A DNA stretch of 64,000 bases from Robiginitalea sp. (lineage in GTDB: Bacteria > Bacteroidota > Bacteroidia > Flavobacteriales > Flavobacteriaceae). The position numbers and the translations under genes are program-made. The stretch spans positions 1 to 64,000 of the forward strand of contig JAHEJJ010000008.1 of the NCBI GenBank assembly GCA_024638915.1. The letters run 5' to 3'. Below the pieces are notes generated by a model. That model was not told where the DNA came from. It ran no database searches and saw only the letters and a list, made by a program, of their open reading frames with translations. Below, one piece after another: positions 18,047-26,884 of this stretch. Positions within the stretch are counted from its first letter, which is position 1. Each line of letters starts with the position of its first letter.

Positions 18047-18499
18047 TTAAAACCACCTTCTCACCTTAACCAGGTACTGATCATAGGCTTTTCCAAACCT
18101 ATTTCTCAGTGCTGTTTCCTCCGGCATGATCTGAAACCGGTTTATGTAAGCCACAAAACCCGCAGCGAACAAAGTGTTAAAGGCATTTCCCAGCCACAGT
18201 CCCCAGGCCAGCAACAATAGCAGCAAACTTAAATACATCGGGTTTCGCGTGTAATTATAGATCCCTCTGGTCACCAATACGGTGGTTTTCGAGGGATCCG
18301 ACGGATCGATGGTCGTCCTTTTCCGTAAAAATTGAAAAAGTGCTGTCAGGCAGATGGCCATCGCCAAAACGATAAAGATCTTTATCAGTACGAAACGCCC
18401 AAAAAAATCGAAATACCCCACGGGCAAGATCACGTCGAGCAGGTACATAAATCCACCAAAGATCAGGAAAATCAAAATGGGTGGTATTTTCAATGCCAT
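18047..18499 (-). CDS. Isoprenylcysteine carboxylmethyltransferase-like membrane methyltransferase
   Basis: 150-residue inner-membrane protein with about four spans, of the ICMT/phospholipid N-methyltransferase superfamily. The C-terminal SAM-binding signature is clear: GIYNYTRNPMYLSL followed by EETALRNRFGKAYDQYLVKVRRW. The substrate in bacteria is not known; candidates are lipids or small hydrophobic molecules. It precedes the satD-like gene on the same strand. Confidence 0.85.
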   Translation of the reverse strand: MALKIPPILIFLIFGGFMYLLDVILPVGYFDFFGRFVLIKIFIVLAMAICLTALFQFLRKRTTIDPSDPSKTTVLVTRGIYNYTRNPMYLSLLLLLLAWGLWLGNAFNTLFAAGFVAYINRFQIMPEETALRNRFGKAYDQYLVKVRRWF

Positions 18500-18574
18500 T
18501 GAATTGAATTAAGGGATTTTAAAATTAGTATTTTTACCGCCACTTTTGCTTTACCTTCTTAATTTAACAACAGC

Positions 18575-19159
18575 ATGAAGTTGGTATTCGCCACGAATAA
18601 TCCCAATAAGCTTGAAGAGGTGCGCCTGTTGCTGCCAAAAAAATTCGCGCTTCTTTCGCTCAAGGATATCGGTTGTTTGCAAGACATCCCGGAAACAGCT
18701 CCTACCCTGGAGGGCAATGCTATACTTAAAGCTGAATATGTGAATGAGCATTTCGGATATCCCATTTTTGCTGACGATACAGGGCTTCTTGTAGAAGCCC
18801 TAAACGGCGCACCGGGAGTTTTTTCGGCCCGCTATGCCGGTGAGCATAAAAATGCGGATGATAATATGGATAAAATACTATCCGAGTTAAAAGGAACAGA
18901 CAACAGAAAAGCCCGATTTGTCACTGTAATAGCCCTGAAAACAAAGGATGAACTGCATTTATTCAAAGGTGAAGTAAGAGGGTATATCGAACAGGAGCGA
19001 AAAGGTAGTGGAGGATTTGGTTACGACCCTATTTTCAGGCCCGAAGGATATTCCAAAACCTTTGCGGAGATGAGCACTAGTTCGAAAAACCAGATCAGCC
19101 ATCGCGGCCTTGCACTCCGAAAACTTCAGGCCTACCTGCATGCTGTTACCGGAATATGA
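18575..19159 (+). CDS. rdgB: Non-canonical purine NTP pyrophosphatase (RdgB/HAM1)
   Basis: 194-residue house-cleaning enzyme that hydrolyses dITP, ITP and XTP to monophosphates. Motifs are FATNNPNKLEEV at the N terminus, FADDTGLLVEALNGAPGVFS, GFGYDPIFRPEGYSKTFAEM and ISHRGLAL near the C terminus. Length and order match the family. The gene reads towards the DEAD-box helicase gene but is separated from it by 175 bases that contain a promoter-like element. Confidence 0.96.
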   Translation: MKLVFATNNPNKLEEVRLLLPKKFALLSLKDIGCLQDIPETAPTLEGNAILKAEYVNEHFGYPIFADDTGLLVEALNGAPGVFSARYAGEHKNADDNMDKILSELKGTDNRKARFVTVIALKTKDELHLFKGEVRGYIEQERKGSGGFGYDPIFRPEGYSKTFAEMSTSSKNQISHRGLALRKLQAYLHAVTGI

Positions 19160-19225
19160 ATTTACTCGATCGTATATTTAGATCAACAGGACCATCTTAA
19201 GGACATCAACCAAAAATAATTAACC

Positions 19226-19233
19226 TATCTTTG
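19226..19233 (+). promoter_or_regulatory. Possible -7 promoter element of the DEAD-box helicase gene
   Basis: TATCTTTG fits TAnnTTTG. It would give an unusually long leader of about 95 bases before ATG 19335, in contrast to the short leaders elsewhere in the window. Confidence 0.45.
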
Positions 19234-19239
19234 CCCCTT

Positions 19240-19334
19240 TAAATTACGCTTCATTTACATGTGTTGCGATGAGTACCATTAAAACTCTCACTCGCTCTAT
19301 GCAACGCCTCAAATAGCGATCAGGAACTAAATAG
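19240..19334 (+). promoter_or_regulatory. Long 5' leader with a 15-codon upstream ORF
   Basis: The predicted leader contains an open frame at 19269-19316 (ATG to TAG; peptide MSTIKTLTRSMQRLK) and arms GTTGC (19263-19267) and GCAAC (19301-19305) able to close a loop around most of it. Cold-inducible helicase mRNAs often have structured leaders, but no known RNA family is recognised here. Confidence 0.35.
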
Positions 19335-21068
19335 ATGATTTCATTTCAAAAATTAGGGTTGGAACCAACCCTATTGCAGGCCATTTCAGACCTCGGATTC
19401 AAACAACCCTCGGAAATACAACAGAAAGTCATTCCAATGCTACTTACGGAAACCACCGACCTGGTTGCCCTGGCGCAGACAGGAACCGGTAAAACCGCAG
19501 CCTTCGGATTTCCGCTTTTACAGAGCATTGATGCCCGGTCGAGATCGGTCCAGGGATTAATCCTTACCCCCACACGGGAGTTGTGCCTGCAAATCAGCAA
19601 CGAGTTGAGGCTATACGCGAAATATGTTAAGGGATTGAAGATAGTTTCGGTCTACGGCGGTGCCAGTATAAGCGAACAGGCGAAGACTATACGTTCAGGG
19701 GCACAGATCGCAGTGGCGACACCTGGGAGACTTAAAGATATGATAGAGCGAAAACTGCTCGATATCTCCAAAATTGAATATTGTATACTGGATGAAGCAG
19801 ACGAAATGCTAAACATGGGATTTTATGATGATATCATGAATATCCTGTCTTATACACCAAAAAACAAACTCACCTGGTTGTTTTCGGCGACCATGCCGTC
19901 AGAGGTAGAAGCAATTGCCAGAAAATTCATGATGAATCCGGCACAGATTACGGTGGGAGCGAGAAATACCGGAATCGATACAGTGCGCCATGAATACTAT
20001 GTAGTTGGCGGGAGAGATCGATACGAAGCCTTGAAAAGGCTGGCGGATGCCAATCCAGGCATATTTTCGGTTGTTTTTTGCAGGACCAAAAGAGATACTC
20101 AGAAAGTTGCGGAAAAGTTGATCGGCGACGGATATAATGCCGGGGCCCTGCATGGCGATCTCAGTCAGAATCAACGCGATTTGGTGATGGGCGCTTTTAG
20201 AAAGAATCAGATACAACTACTGGTTGCTACAGACGTAGCAGCCAGGGGTATCGACGTAGATGATATCACACACGTAATCAACTACCAGCTACCCGACGAA
20301 ATCGAGACCTATACCCATAGGAGTGGCCGAACAGGCAGGGCAGGCAAATCTGGTGTTTCGATGGTTATCATTACCCGAAGTGAACATGGTAAGATTAAAC
20401 GTATCGAAAAAAAGATCAACCAAAAATTCGAGGAAAAACCGATCCCCAGTGGTTTGGAGATCTGCGAAATACAGTTGTATCACCTGGCCAACAGAATCAA
20501 AAATACCGAGATCGATGAGGCGATCACAGGCTTCCTTCCCGCCATTGCAGATGTATTGGAAGGACTCGACAGAAATGAACTGATCAAAAAGATCTTTACA
20601 GTCGAGTTTAGCCGTTATTACTCCTACTACCAAAAGAAACGCGAACTAAATTCAGGCTCTGTAAAATCGGGTGCCGGCGATTATAGCAGCAATGGAGATT
20701 CCGTTCGGTTTTTTATCAACCTGGGCGAACGGGACGGCTTTGATTGGAAGTCGCTAAAAGACTTTCTGAAAAAGAAACTCAACCTGGAACGAGATGATCT
20801 CTACAAAGTGGATGTAAAGGACAGTTTTTCTTTTTTCAATACCGATTCGGCTTTTAGCGGACAGGTAGTAGAATCCCTGGCTTCTTTTAAACTAGACGGG
20901 CGAACGATAAAGGTTGAGATTTCGAACGCACCTGGCTCTGGGCGCCGTTCCAAAGGACAAAAGGGTCGAAAACGAAATTATGATGCTTCCGGACCCAAAA
21001 AGAGAAGCAGGGGCAAGTCCAAAAAATCAGGACGCCCGAAAAACAAGCAGAAAAAAGGATTCTATTAG
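19335..21068 (+). CDS. DEAD-box ATP-dependent RNA helicase with DbpA-type RNA-binding domain
   Basis: 577-residue RNA helicase, likely in ribosome assembly or cold adaptation. Motifs in order are Q motif (GFKQPSEIQ), AQTGTGKT, PTRELCLQI, DEADEML, SAT, VATDVAARGIDV and HRSGRTGRAG. A DbpA-like RNA-recognition domain lies at about residues 455-535 (FFINLGERDGF). The tail, about 45 residues, is very basic and rich in Lys, Arg, Gly and Ser, as in CsdA/DeaD-type helicases. Best described as DeaD/DbpA-like; the exact orthologue is uncertain. Confidence 0.93.
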   Translation: MISFQKLGLEPTLLQAISDLGFKQPSEIQQKVIPMLLTETTDLVALAQTGTGKTAAFGFPLLQSIDARSRSVQGLILTPTRELCLQISNELRLYAKYVKGLKIVSVYGGASISEQAKTIRSGAQIAVATPGRLKDMIERKLLDISKIEYCILDEADEMLNMGFYDDIMNILSYTPKNKLTWLFSATMPSEVEAIARKFMMNPAQITVGARNTGIDTVRHEYYVVGGRDRYEALKRLADANPGIFSVVFCRTKRDTQKVAEKLIGDGYNAGALHGDLSQNQRDLVMGAFRKNQIQLLVATDVAARGIDVDDITHVINYQLPDEIETYTHRSGRTGRAGKSGVSMVIITRSEHGKIKRIEKKINQKFEEKPIPSGLEICEIQLYHLANRIKNTEIDEAITGFLPAIADVLEGLDRNELIKKIFTVEFSRYYSYYQKKRELNSGSVKSGAGDYSSNGDSVRFFINLGERDGFDWKSLKDFLKKKLNLERDDLYKVDVKDSFSFFNTDSAFSGQVVESLASFKLDGRTIKVEISNAPGSGRRSKGQKGRKRNYDASGPKKRSRGKSKKSGRPKNKQKKGFY

Positions 21069-21143
21069 TTAACAGACTATTAAAAAATAGGCCGAGGTTG
21101 TAATTTTTTATTTCTTAGTAGTTTTGAGTCAGCTTTGCCATTG

Positions 21144-21920
21144 ATGAAGAAGTTTCTATTAATTATCACCCTTATTTCTGCATTCGCAGGATTAGCTCAG
21201 GAAGTCAACGACACAATTCCCTCCATGACCTTTGAGGCTATCGTCCTCAATGCACAATCAGGAACGCCCTTGCAAAGTGTGCACGTAATCAACCTGAACA
21301 AAGTAATCGGCACGATCACAGATAATAAGGGGAAATTTTCGATTGAGGCTTCTGTGAACGATACCTTATATTTTTCCTATCTGGGCTTCAAATCTCAAAA
21401 GATACGTGTGACAAACGATATGTTCAAGTTCCAGGACACCAAGATATCACTCACCGAATTGGCTTATGCGCTTGAAGAAGTGATTGTTAGGCCCTATCAA
21501 CTCACAGGCTATCTGGAAATCGATGTAAAAAACCTTCCGATCAATACCGCCTATCAATACAGCATTTCTGGTTTGCCGGTAAGTTATGAGGCCGGTAACA
21601 AAAACCCCAGCGCCGTAACCAAGGTACTGGGTGCTATACTAAATCCTGCCGATCTCCTGAGAAATCTCTTTGGAAAACAACCCAACCAGATGAAGAAGCT
21701 AAGAAAAATCAAAGAAGACGATGAGATACGAAATCTATTGGCTTCCAAATTCGACCGCGAAACACTTACCGAATTGCTTCAATTGGAAAAAGTCGATATC
21801 GACGACATCCTGGCCAACTGTAATTATTCAAAATCATTTATCAGAACAGCCAACGATTTGCAGATCCTTGATGCTATCAGCAGTTGTTATGAGGAATACA
21901 AGGTTTTAAATCGAAATTGA
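21144..21920 (+). CDS. Carboxypeptidase-like regulatory domain exported protein
   Basis: 258-residue secreted or outer-membrane-associated protein. A signal peptide (MKKFLLIITLISAFAGLA) is followed by a CarboxypepD_reg-like beta-sandwich (FEAIVLNAQSGTPLQSVHV, GTITDNKGKFSIEA, YFSYLGFKSQKI; about residues 30-110). Such domains normally head TonB receptors, but no plug or barrel follows. The C-terminal half is soluble and helical with no recognised domain. ATG 21144 is chosen over in-frame TTG codons at 21135 and 21141. Confidence 0.8.
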   Translation: MKKFLLIITLISAFAGLAQEVNDTIPSMTFEAIVLNAQSGTPLQSVHVINLNKVIGTITDNKGKFSIEASVNDTLYFSYLGFKSQKIRVTNDMFKFQDTKISLTELAYALEEVIVRPYQLTGYLEIDVKNLPINTAYQYSISGLPVSYEAGNKNPSAVTKVLGAILNPADLLRNLFGKQPNQMKKLRKIKEDDEIRNLLASKFDRETLTELLQLEKVDIDDILANCNYSKSFIRTANDLQILDAISSCYEEYKVLNRN

Positions 21921-22130
21921 TTCTTTACTGCCACTCAAGGTCTTGATTTCCTAAAGGATATCACATGTTTGGTTTTTATTTCGCCAGAGTACTAAATAAA
22001 TTTTATAATTCAACGATCATTTTATAGTTTTAAACCTTGTTTTGGTCGGCCAGATGTTGAATACCCCATACTATAATCGAACCGAAAAAGGATAGCCGAA
22101 ACATTCCTTAATTCAACAGTATACCAACAT

Positions 22131-23822
22131 ATGAAAAATCTGCTTATTGCCAGTATCTTAACCTGCTTGCTTCTCTCCTGTGTGCAAACCAAAAAAGATG
22201 ATGCTTCGAAAACCGTCTTCGCGGCCGATTCCATCGCTTCTACCGCAAAAGAAATACCATTTACCTGGGAGGGGGCCAATATATATTTCCTGCTTACAGA
22301 TCGTTTTCATAATGGAAATCCGGAGAACGACTTAAATTTTGACCGAACCGACACTACAGGTGTGCTCCGAGGTTTTATGGGCGGCGACCTGCAGGGGATT
22401 ACCGAAAAAATTAAATCGGGTTATTTCGATGAGCTGGGGGTAAATGCCCTATGGTTCACCCCAGTTGTGGAACAGATTCATGGTGCCACAGACGAGGGTA
22501 CCGGAGCTACCTATGGATACCATGGTTATTGGGCCAAGGACTGGACTGCATTAGACCCTAACTTCGGAACAAAAAAAGACCTCGAAACACTGGTAAAGAC
22601 CGCGCATCAGCGCAATATCAGGATACTGATGGATGTGGTCATCAATCATACCGGCCCGGTTACCGAGACGGACCCGGCATGGCCGTTGGACTGGGTGAGA
22701 ATGGAACCGACCTGCGAATTCACCAGCTATGAGAATACCACAAGCTGTACCCTGGTTGACAATCTGCCCGACATCTATACCGAATCTGACGAAGCGGTGA
22801 AACTTCCCGATCCCTTGCTTGCCAAATGGAAGAGTGAAGGCCGACTTAGTAATGAGCTCGATGAGTTACAATTATTTTTCGAGAGAACCGGATATCCGAG
22901 GGCCCCACGATTCTATATTATCAAATGGCTCACGGATTATGTAAATGATCTGGGTATCGACGGGTTTCGTGTCGATACGGTAAAACACGCCGATGAAAAA
23001 GCCTGGGCCGAATTATATAAGGAAGCCTCCTATGCCTTCGAAACCTGGAAGAAAAAACACCCTAATAAGGTACTGGATGATAATCCGTTCTATATGGTGG
23101 GCGAAGTATACGACTATGGCATCAGCAATGGAAGATGGTTCGATTTTGGCGATAAAAAAGTGGATTATTACGATCACGGATTTAAAAGCCTGATCAATTT
23201 TGAACTGAAAACCGATGCTGAAAAATCATATGAGACTATTTTTAGAAAGTACCATAAACTTCTTCAGGGCAAGCTTAAATCGAAAAGTGTGGTGAATTAC
23301 CTCACATCGCACGATGATGGCACTCCCTTCGATAAAAAAAGGGAAAAACCCTACTATTCCGCCAATGTTCTATTGTTATGCCCCGGGGCTTCCCAGATCT
23401 ATTATGGCGATGAAAGTGCACGAACTCTTATTGTGGAAGGCACACAAGGTGATGCTACACTCAGATCGTTCATGAACTGGAGCGAAATCGACAGTTTGGT
23501 TGAAAAACAAAACATCCTTAAACATTGGCAAAAGCTCGGCCAGTTCAGAAGGAATCATCCGGCGGTTGGAGCCGGTAAACATCGCCGCCTTGCCAAATCA
23601 CCCTATGTTTTTAGCAGAAGCTATATCGATGGGGAATTCAAGGACAAGGTGGTGATCGGCCTGGATCTCCCCAAAGGAAAGAAATCGTTATGGGTAAAAG
23701 GCTATTTTGGAAATGGAACCAGACTATTTGATAGCTATTCAGAAACAGAGGTTGAAGTTAAAAATGGCAAAGTCTTGCTGGACAACCCATACGATATCGC
23801 CCTGCTGGAGCTTGCTCAATGA
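22131..23822 (+). CDS. GH13 alpha-amylase-family lipoprotein
   Basis: 563-residue glycoside hydrolase, exported as a lipoprotein (lipobox LLSC, cysteine near residue 17). GH13 conserved regions are DVVINHTG (region I), GFRVDTVKHAD (nucleophile Asp, region II), MVGEVYDYG (acid/base Glu, region III) and LTSHDDG (region IV), so the catalytic triad is complete. Domain C with beta strands forms the last 90 residues. Probably hydrolyses maltodextrins or starch at the cell surface or in the periplasm. It is not next to a susC/susD pair, so it is not part of a local utilisation locus. Confidence 0.93.
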   Translation: MKNLLIASILTCLLLSCVQTKKDDASKTVFAADSIASTAKEIPFTWEGANIYFLLTDRFHNGNPENDLNFDRTDTTGVLRGFMGGDLQGITEKIKSGYFDELGVNALWFTPVVEQIHGATDEGTGATYGYHGYWAKDWTALDPNFGTKKDLETLVKTAHQRNIRILMDVVINHTGPVTETDPAWPLDWVRMEPTCEFTSYENTTSCTLVDNLPDIYTESDEAVKLPDPLLAKWKSEGRLSNELDELQLFFERTGYPRAPRFYIIKWLTDYVNDLGIDGFRVDTVKHADEKAWAELYKEASYAFETWKKKHPNKVLDDNPFYMVGEVYDYGISNGRWFDFGDKKVDYYDHGFKSLINFELKTDAEKSYETIFRKYHKLLQGKLKSKSVVNYLTSHDDGTPFDKKREKPYYSANVLLLCPGASQIYYGDESARTLIVEGTQGDATLRSFMNWSEIDSLVEKQNILKHWQKLGQFRRNHPAVGAGKHRRLAKSPYVFSRSYIDGEFKDKVVIGLDLPKGKKSLWVKGYFGNGTRLFDSYSETEVEVKNGKVLLDNPYDIALLELAQ

Positions 23823-23824
23823 TT

Positions 23825-24190
23825 TTATTTCTGGGAGTGAAGCGCGATTCTATTTCCCTCTGAATCTTTCAACAAGGCCATAAAACCGTGTCCCCCGCCT
23901 ATTTCAGTTTTTGGTTTTAAAATCGTGCCTCCTGCAGAGGCCACCCGGCCGAGTTCAACATTTACGTCCCTGCACGAAAAATAGATCAGCACACCGTGGC
24001 TATCACTGGGTTGATACATCTCATGATGAACCAACGATCCCGAGGCCCCTTTATCACCGTCAGGGGGAGGGAACCAACCCATGATCAGTCCGTCCAGATC
24101 ATGAACCGAGATGGATATTTCAAAAACCGATTCATAAAATGTTTTCGCCCGGTTCATGTTCGTCACGGGGATTTCAAACCAACCAACCAT
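23825..24190 (-). CDS. VOC (glyoxalase/bleomycin-resistance-like) family protein
   Basis: 121-residue single-domain vicinal-oxygen-chelate protein: GWFEIPVTNMNRAKTFYESVF at the start and GGHGFMALLKDSEGNRIALHS at the end give the two beta-alpha-beta halves. The reaction is unknown. It converges with the amylase gene with two bases between stops, and lies downstream of the SRPBCC gene on the same strand (8-base gap), probably co-transcribed with it. Confidence 0.87.
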   Translation of the reverse strand: MVGWFEIPVTNMNRAKTFYESVFEISISVHDLDGLIMGWFPPPDGDKGASGSLVHHEMYQPSDSHGVLIYFSCRDVNVELGRVASAGGTILKPKTEIGGGHGFMALLKDSEGNRIALHSQK

Positions 24191-24198
24191 AATATTTT

Positions 24199-24729
24199 TT
24201 AATTAGATTCCATCAATTCTTTCAAGCTTCCAAGGCCTTCTTCAAAATCTTTGCCCACGGCCTTATCCATATTCATAAATAGCATCATTATACTCATCGG
24301 AAACTTATTGCTACCACTAAAACCCCATATTACTTCGGTCTGGCCGTTATCGGTTTTCTTTACTTTCAGGTAAGCATCAGATACAGATTTCCAGGGTTTT
24401 AGAAATCTCAGTTCTGATTCTATGACTTCATTATCAACTATGCGTTTCAACTCCTGCTCTCCCATGCCTACTTCCTTGTTCCCATCCCATTTACTAATCG
24501 CCCCTACCTCTCCGTCGGTGCCTACGAATTCCTTTTTCATATTGGGATCCCTCTTTCCCCAGGGGCTCCATTCGTCCTGGTTTTTAAGATATTTTAGATA
24601 ATCAAAAACTTTTGATACCGGTTGGTTAATAGTAGTACTCCGGTTAACATCATAGCTCTTAGGTGCAATGATCGCCAAAATAACAATCAAGAGCACTAGC
24701 CCTAAAACAATGTAAAGAACAGTCGTCAT
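24199..24729 (-). CDS. SRPBCC (START-like) family protein
   Basis: 176-residue protein with a hydrophobic N-terminal segment (VLYIVLGLVLLIVILAIIA) followed by a START/Bet v1-like domain (NRSTTINQPVSKVFDYL, EWSPWGKRDPNMKKEF). Likely membrane-anchored with the lipid/ligand-binding domain outside or inside the inner membrane; topology is not decided by sequence. Ligand unknown. It precedes the VOC gene. Confidence 0.85.
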   Translation of the reverse strand: MTTVLYIVLGLVLLIVILAIIAPKSYDVNRSTTINQPVSKVFDYLKYLKNQDEWSPWGKRDPNMKKEFVGTDGEVGAISKWDGNKEVGMGEQELKRIVDNEVIESELRFLKPWKSVSDAYLKVKKTDNGQTEVIWGFSGSNKFPMSIMMLFMNMDKAVGKDFEEGLGSLKELMESN

Positions 24730-24927
24730 TAGTCTGATATTTAGTTTGTTAATTCAGGATATAAGTTACATTATATTATCTGTTCTCCCAACAAATAAGG
24801 CTGATGAGAGGTCTTTTCTTTATTTTATTCAAATTTTCAATAAAACGAAAATGGAATAAAGCCCTTTTAACGGGAGAAGGGTAATTACCTTAGAAGGCCA
24901 AATAGAAGAAGAATGCATGTGTTATTA

Positions 24928-25596
24928 TTAAGAGGAACGAACTATTTCAGAATAATACCTTTCAATGATCTGGTCCGAGTTTTTAATGGTCTTTTTTGCC
25001 CAATCCAGGCGCTTGGCCAATATCTCTTTTTCGTTAAGGTGCCAACTTATTTCACTTTCCCGAAGTTTTGCGGTAAGTACCTGCAGAATAATAGCCACAG
25101 AGACCGAGACATTGAGGCTTTCGCTAAAACCCACCATAGGAATCTGAAGAGTGTCATCAGCCGCTTCCAGAACCTCATGGCTCAGACCTTCCTTTTCCGT
25201 GCCAAAAAAAATCGCTGTCTTTTGATTTAAATTGTATGCATTGAGATCTATGGCTTCGGGTGAAGGGGTTGTCGCTACAATCCTGCACCCCTGGTCCCGC
25301 AGGTAACCAATACACTCCGCAGCATTTTTATAGCTGTTTATATCGACCCATTGCTGGGCTCCAACAGCAATATTCTTGTCGATACGGTTTCCAAAACGAT
25401 CTACTATAAGATGCAACTGTTGTATCCCGAAAACATCGCAACTCCGAACAATGGCGCTCGCATTGTGCATTTGGAAAACGTCTTCTGCCACAACGGTAAG
25501 AAAATTAGTCCTTAAACCAAGAACCTCCAGGAATCGCTCTTTGCGTTGCGGAGTTAGTAATGACTCCAGATATGTTAGCAGGTTTTTGTCAATCAT
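24928..25596 (-). CDS. trmH: tRNA (guanosine(18)-2'-O)-methyltransferase TrmH
   Basis: 222-residue SPOUT methyltransferase modifying G18 in the tRNA D-loop. SpoU motifs are NASAIVRSCDVFG (motif 1), AIFFGTEKEGLS (motif 2) and IPMVGFSESLNVSVSVAII (motif 3). The C-terminal helical extension, as in TrmH, separates it from shorter TrmL proteins. The 198-base gap downstream (24730-24927) to the SRPBCC gene is AT-rich and shows nothing recognisable. It diverges from the sirtuin gene. Confidence 0.92.
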   Translation of the reverse strand: MIDKNLLTYLESLLTPQRKERFLEVLGLRTNFLTVVAEDVFQMHNASAIVRSCDVFGIQQLHLIVDRFGNRIDKNIAVGAQQWVDINSYKNAAECIGYLRDQGCRIVATTPSPEAIDLNAYNLNQKTAIFFGTEKEGLSHEVLEAADDTLQIPMVGFSESLNVSVSVAIILQVLTAKLRESEISWHLNEKEILAKRLDWAKKTIKNSDQIIERYYSEIVRSS

Positions 25597-25617
25597 CGCT
25601 CTAATTTAAGAAAAACG

Positions 25618-25625
25618 TAATTTTG
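25618..25625 (+). promoter_or_regulatory. Possible -7 promoter element of the sirtuin gene
   Basis: TAATTTTG fits TAnnTTTG, 16 bases before the ATG at 25642. No TTG is seen at the ideal distance upstream. Confidence 0.4.
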
Positions 25626-25641
25626 GAAGATTGCAATAGTT

Positions 25642-26337
25642 ATGTCAAAAAAAATTGTGGTGCTGACTGGTGCTGGAATGAGCGCCGATAGCGGATTAAA
25701 GACATTTAGGGACGCCGATGGACTCTGGGAGGGTCATGATGTGATGGAGGTGGCATCGCCCCAGGGATTTGCGCGCGATCCTACGCTGGTACTCGATTTT
25801 TACAACCAGAGGAGGAGACAATTGCTGGAGGCCTCACCCAATGAAGGGCACAGAGCCCTGGTTGAACTCGAGCATCATTTCGAGGTCAGTATCGTGACCC
25901 AGAATGTTGATGATCTCCATGAGAGGGCTGGGAGCAGCCACGTACTGCACTTGCACGGCGAGTTATTCAAGGTAAGAAGCACAGGGAACCCCATGGATGT
26001 TTTGGAATGGAAAAAAGACCTGACCTTGGGGGATTGTTGTGGTTCTGGTTTTCAATTACGGCCCCATATAGTATGGTTTGGCGAACAGGTTCCTCTATTG
26101 CCGAGGGCAGCTCAGATTACACGTGAGGCCGATCTGCTTTTGATCATCGGAACATCCATGCAGGTATATCCGGCCGCAAGTCTTATTCACTATTCCCCTC
26201 CAGGAATACCGATATTTTTTATAGATCCCAGGCCTACGGTTTCTCCAGATGATTTTGAAAACCTTACAATCGTCGCTAAAACGGCGGCGGCAGGAGTCCC
26301 TACTGTGGTTTCTGATCTAATTGGTAGAGCAATCTAG
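25642..26337 (+). CDS. cobB: Sir2-family NAD-dependent protein deacylase
   Basis: 231-residue sirtuin. NAD-binding GAGMSADSG and FRDADGLWEGH, TQNVDDLHERAG, catalytic His in HLHGEL, and IIGTSMQVYPAASL are all present. The Tyr and Arg of FYNQRRRQ match the class III (SIRT5/CobB-like) signature linked to desuccinylation. The zinc module is odd: of the usual four cysteines only an adjacent CC pair (GDCCGSG) remains, and the position after KVR is Ser. The last 38 bases overlap the convergent haem-binding protein gene. Confidence 0.93.
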   Translation: MSKKIVVLTGAGMSADSGLKTFRDADGLWEGHDVMEVASPQGFARDPTLVLDFYNQRRRQLLEASPNEGHRALVELEHHFEVSIVTQNVDDLHERAGSSHVLHLHGELFKVRSTGNPMDVLEWKKDLTLGDCCGSGFQLRPHIVWFGEQVPLLPRAAQITREADLLLIIGTSMQVYPAASLIHYSPPGIPIFFIDPRPTVSPDDFENLTIVAKTAAAGVPTVVSDLIGRAI

Positions 26338-26773
26338 TGGTTTCGGCCCATTCGATCACAGCCTCCCGTTGGGCGTCTGTTAACCTCGCTTCGCTATGAG
26401 TCCATGTATACTCACGCAACGGCATTTCTCCAGATTCCACAGTTTCGATTACCTCCTCCAGCTTATGATCCTTCTTTTTTGAATCATAGGAATCCCAATT
26501 TGAAAAATCCAGATGCCCCTTTCCATGTTCGATATGATCTGCAATCCAAAATGATACCGGGGCAATATTGTTATACCATGGATACTTTGTGTTATCACTA
26601 TGGCAGTCATAGCAGCTGCTTGTTAATATTGTCATGACCTCTTCAGGTGGATTAGTCTCTTCCTCAAAAACCGCATTATCCGGGGTTTCAGATACGTTCT
26701 TTTCCGGTCTGATAAACTGGATGGCGAACAGTACCACCAGCATAAATAGTGCTATCTTTTTCAGTATTTTCAT
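26300..26773 (-). CDS. Haem-binding domain (c-type cytochrome-like) protein
   Basis: 157-residue exported protein. A hydrophobic N-terminal segment (MKILKKIALFMLVVLFAIQF) is followed by one CxxCH haem-attachment site (SSCYDCHSD, about residue 60) and the family pattern YPWYNNIAPVSFWIADHI. The end, SGEMPLREYTW...DAQREAVIEWA, is typical of haem_bd proteins. Probably periplasmic and tethered to the inner membrane. The start is set at the ATG giving the signal segment; the frame is open further upstream but without a coherent protein. Overlaps the sirtuin gene by 38 bases. Confidence 0.88.
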   Translation of the reverse strand: MKILKKIALFMLVVLFAIQFIRPEKNVSETPDNAVFEEETNPPEEVMTILTSSCYDCHSDNTKYPWYNNIAPVSFWIADHIEHGKGHLDFSNWDSYDSKKKDHKLEEVIETVESGEMPLREYTWTHSEARLTDAQREAVIEWAETTRLLYQLDQKPQ

Positions 26774-26884
26774 CGGCTTGTTATTTCCATTGATTAAGCA
26801 TGGGTGAATATATTTATTTTTCATTTTACCAGACAAGTAAAATTCATTATATCCGGATACCAATAACCAATTAGCACTTATTCT

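Noticed and set aside
24730-24927. Possible terminator or small RNA (CCCTTTTAAC...GAAGGG) in the trmH-SRPBCC gap
   Set aside because: The stem is short and mismatched and has no T tract in the direction needed.
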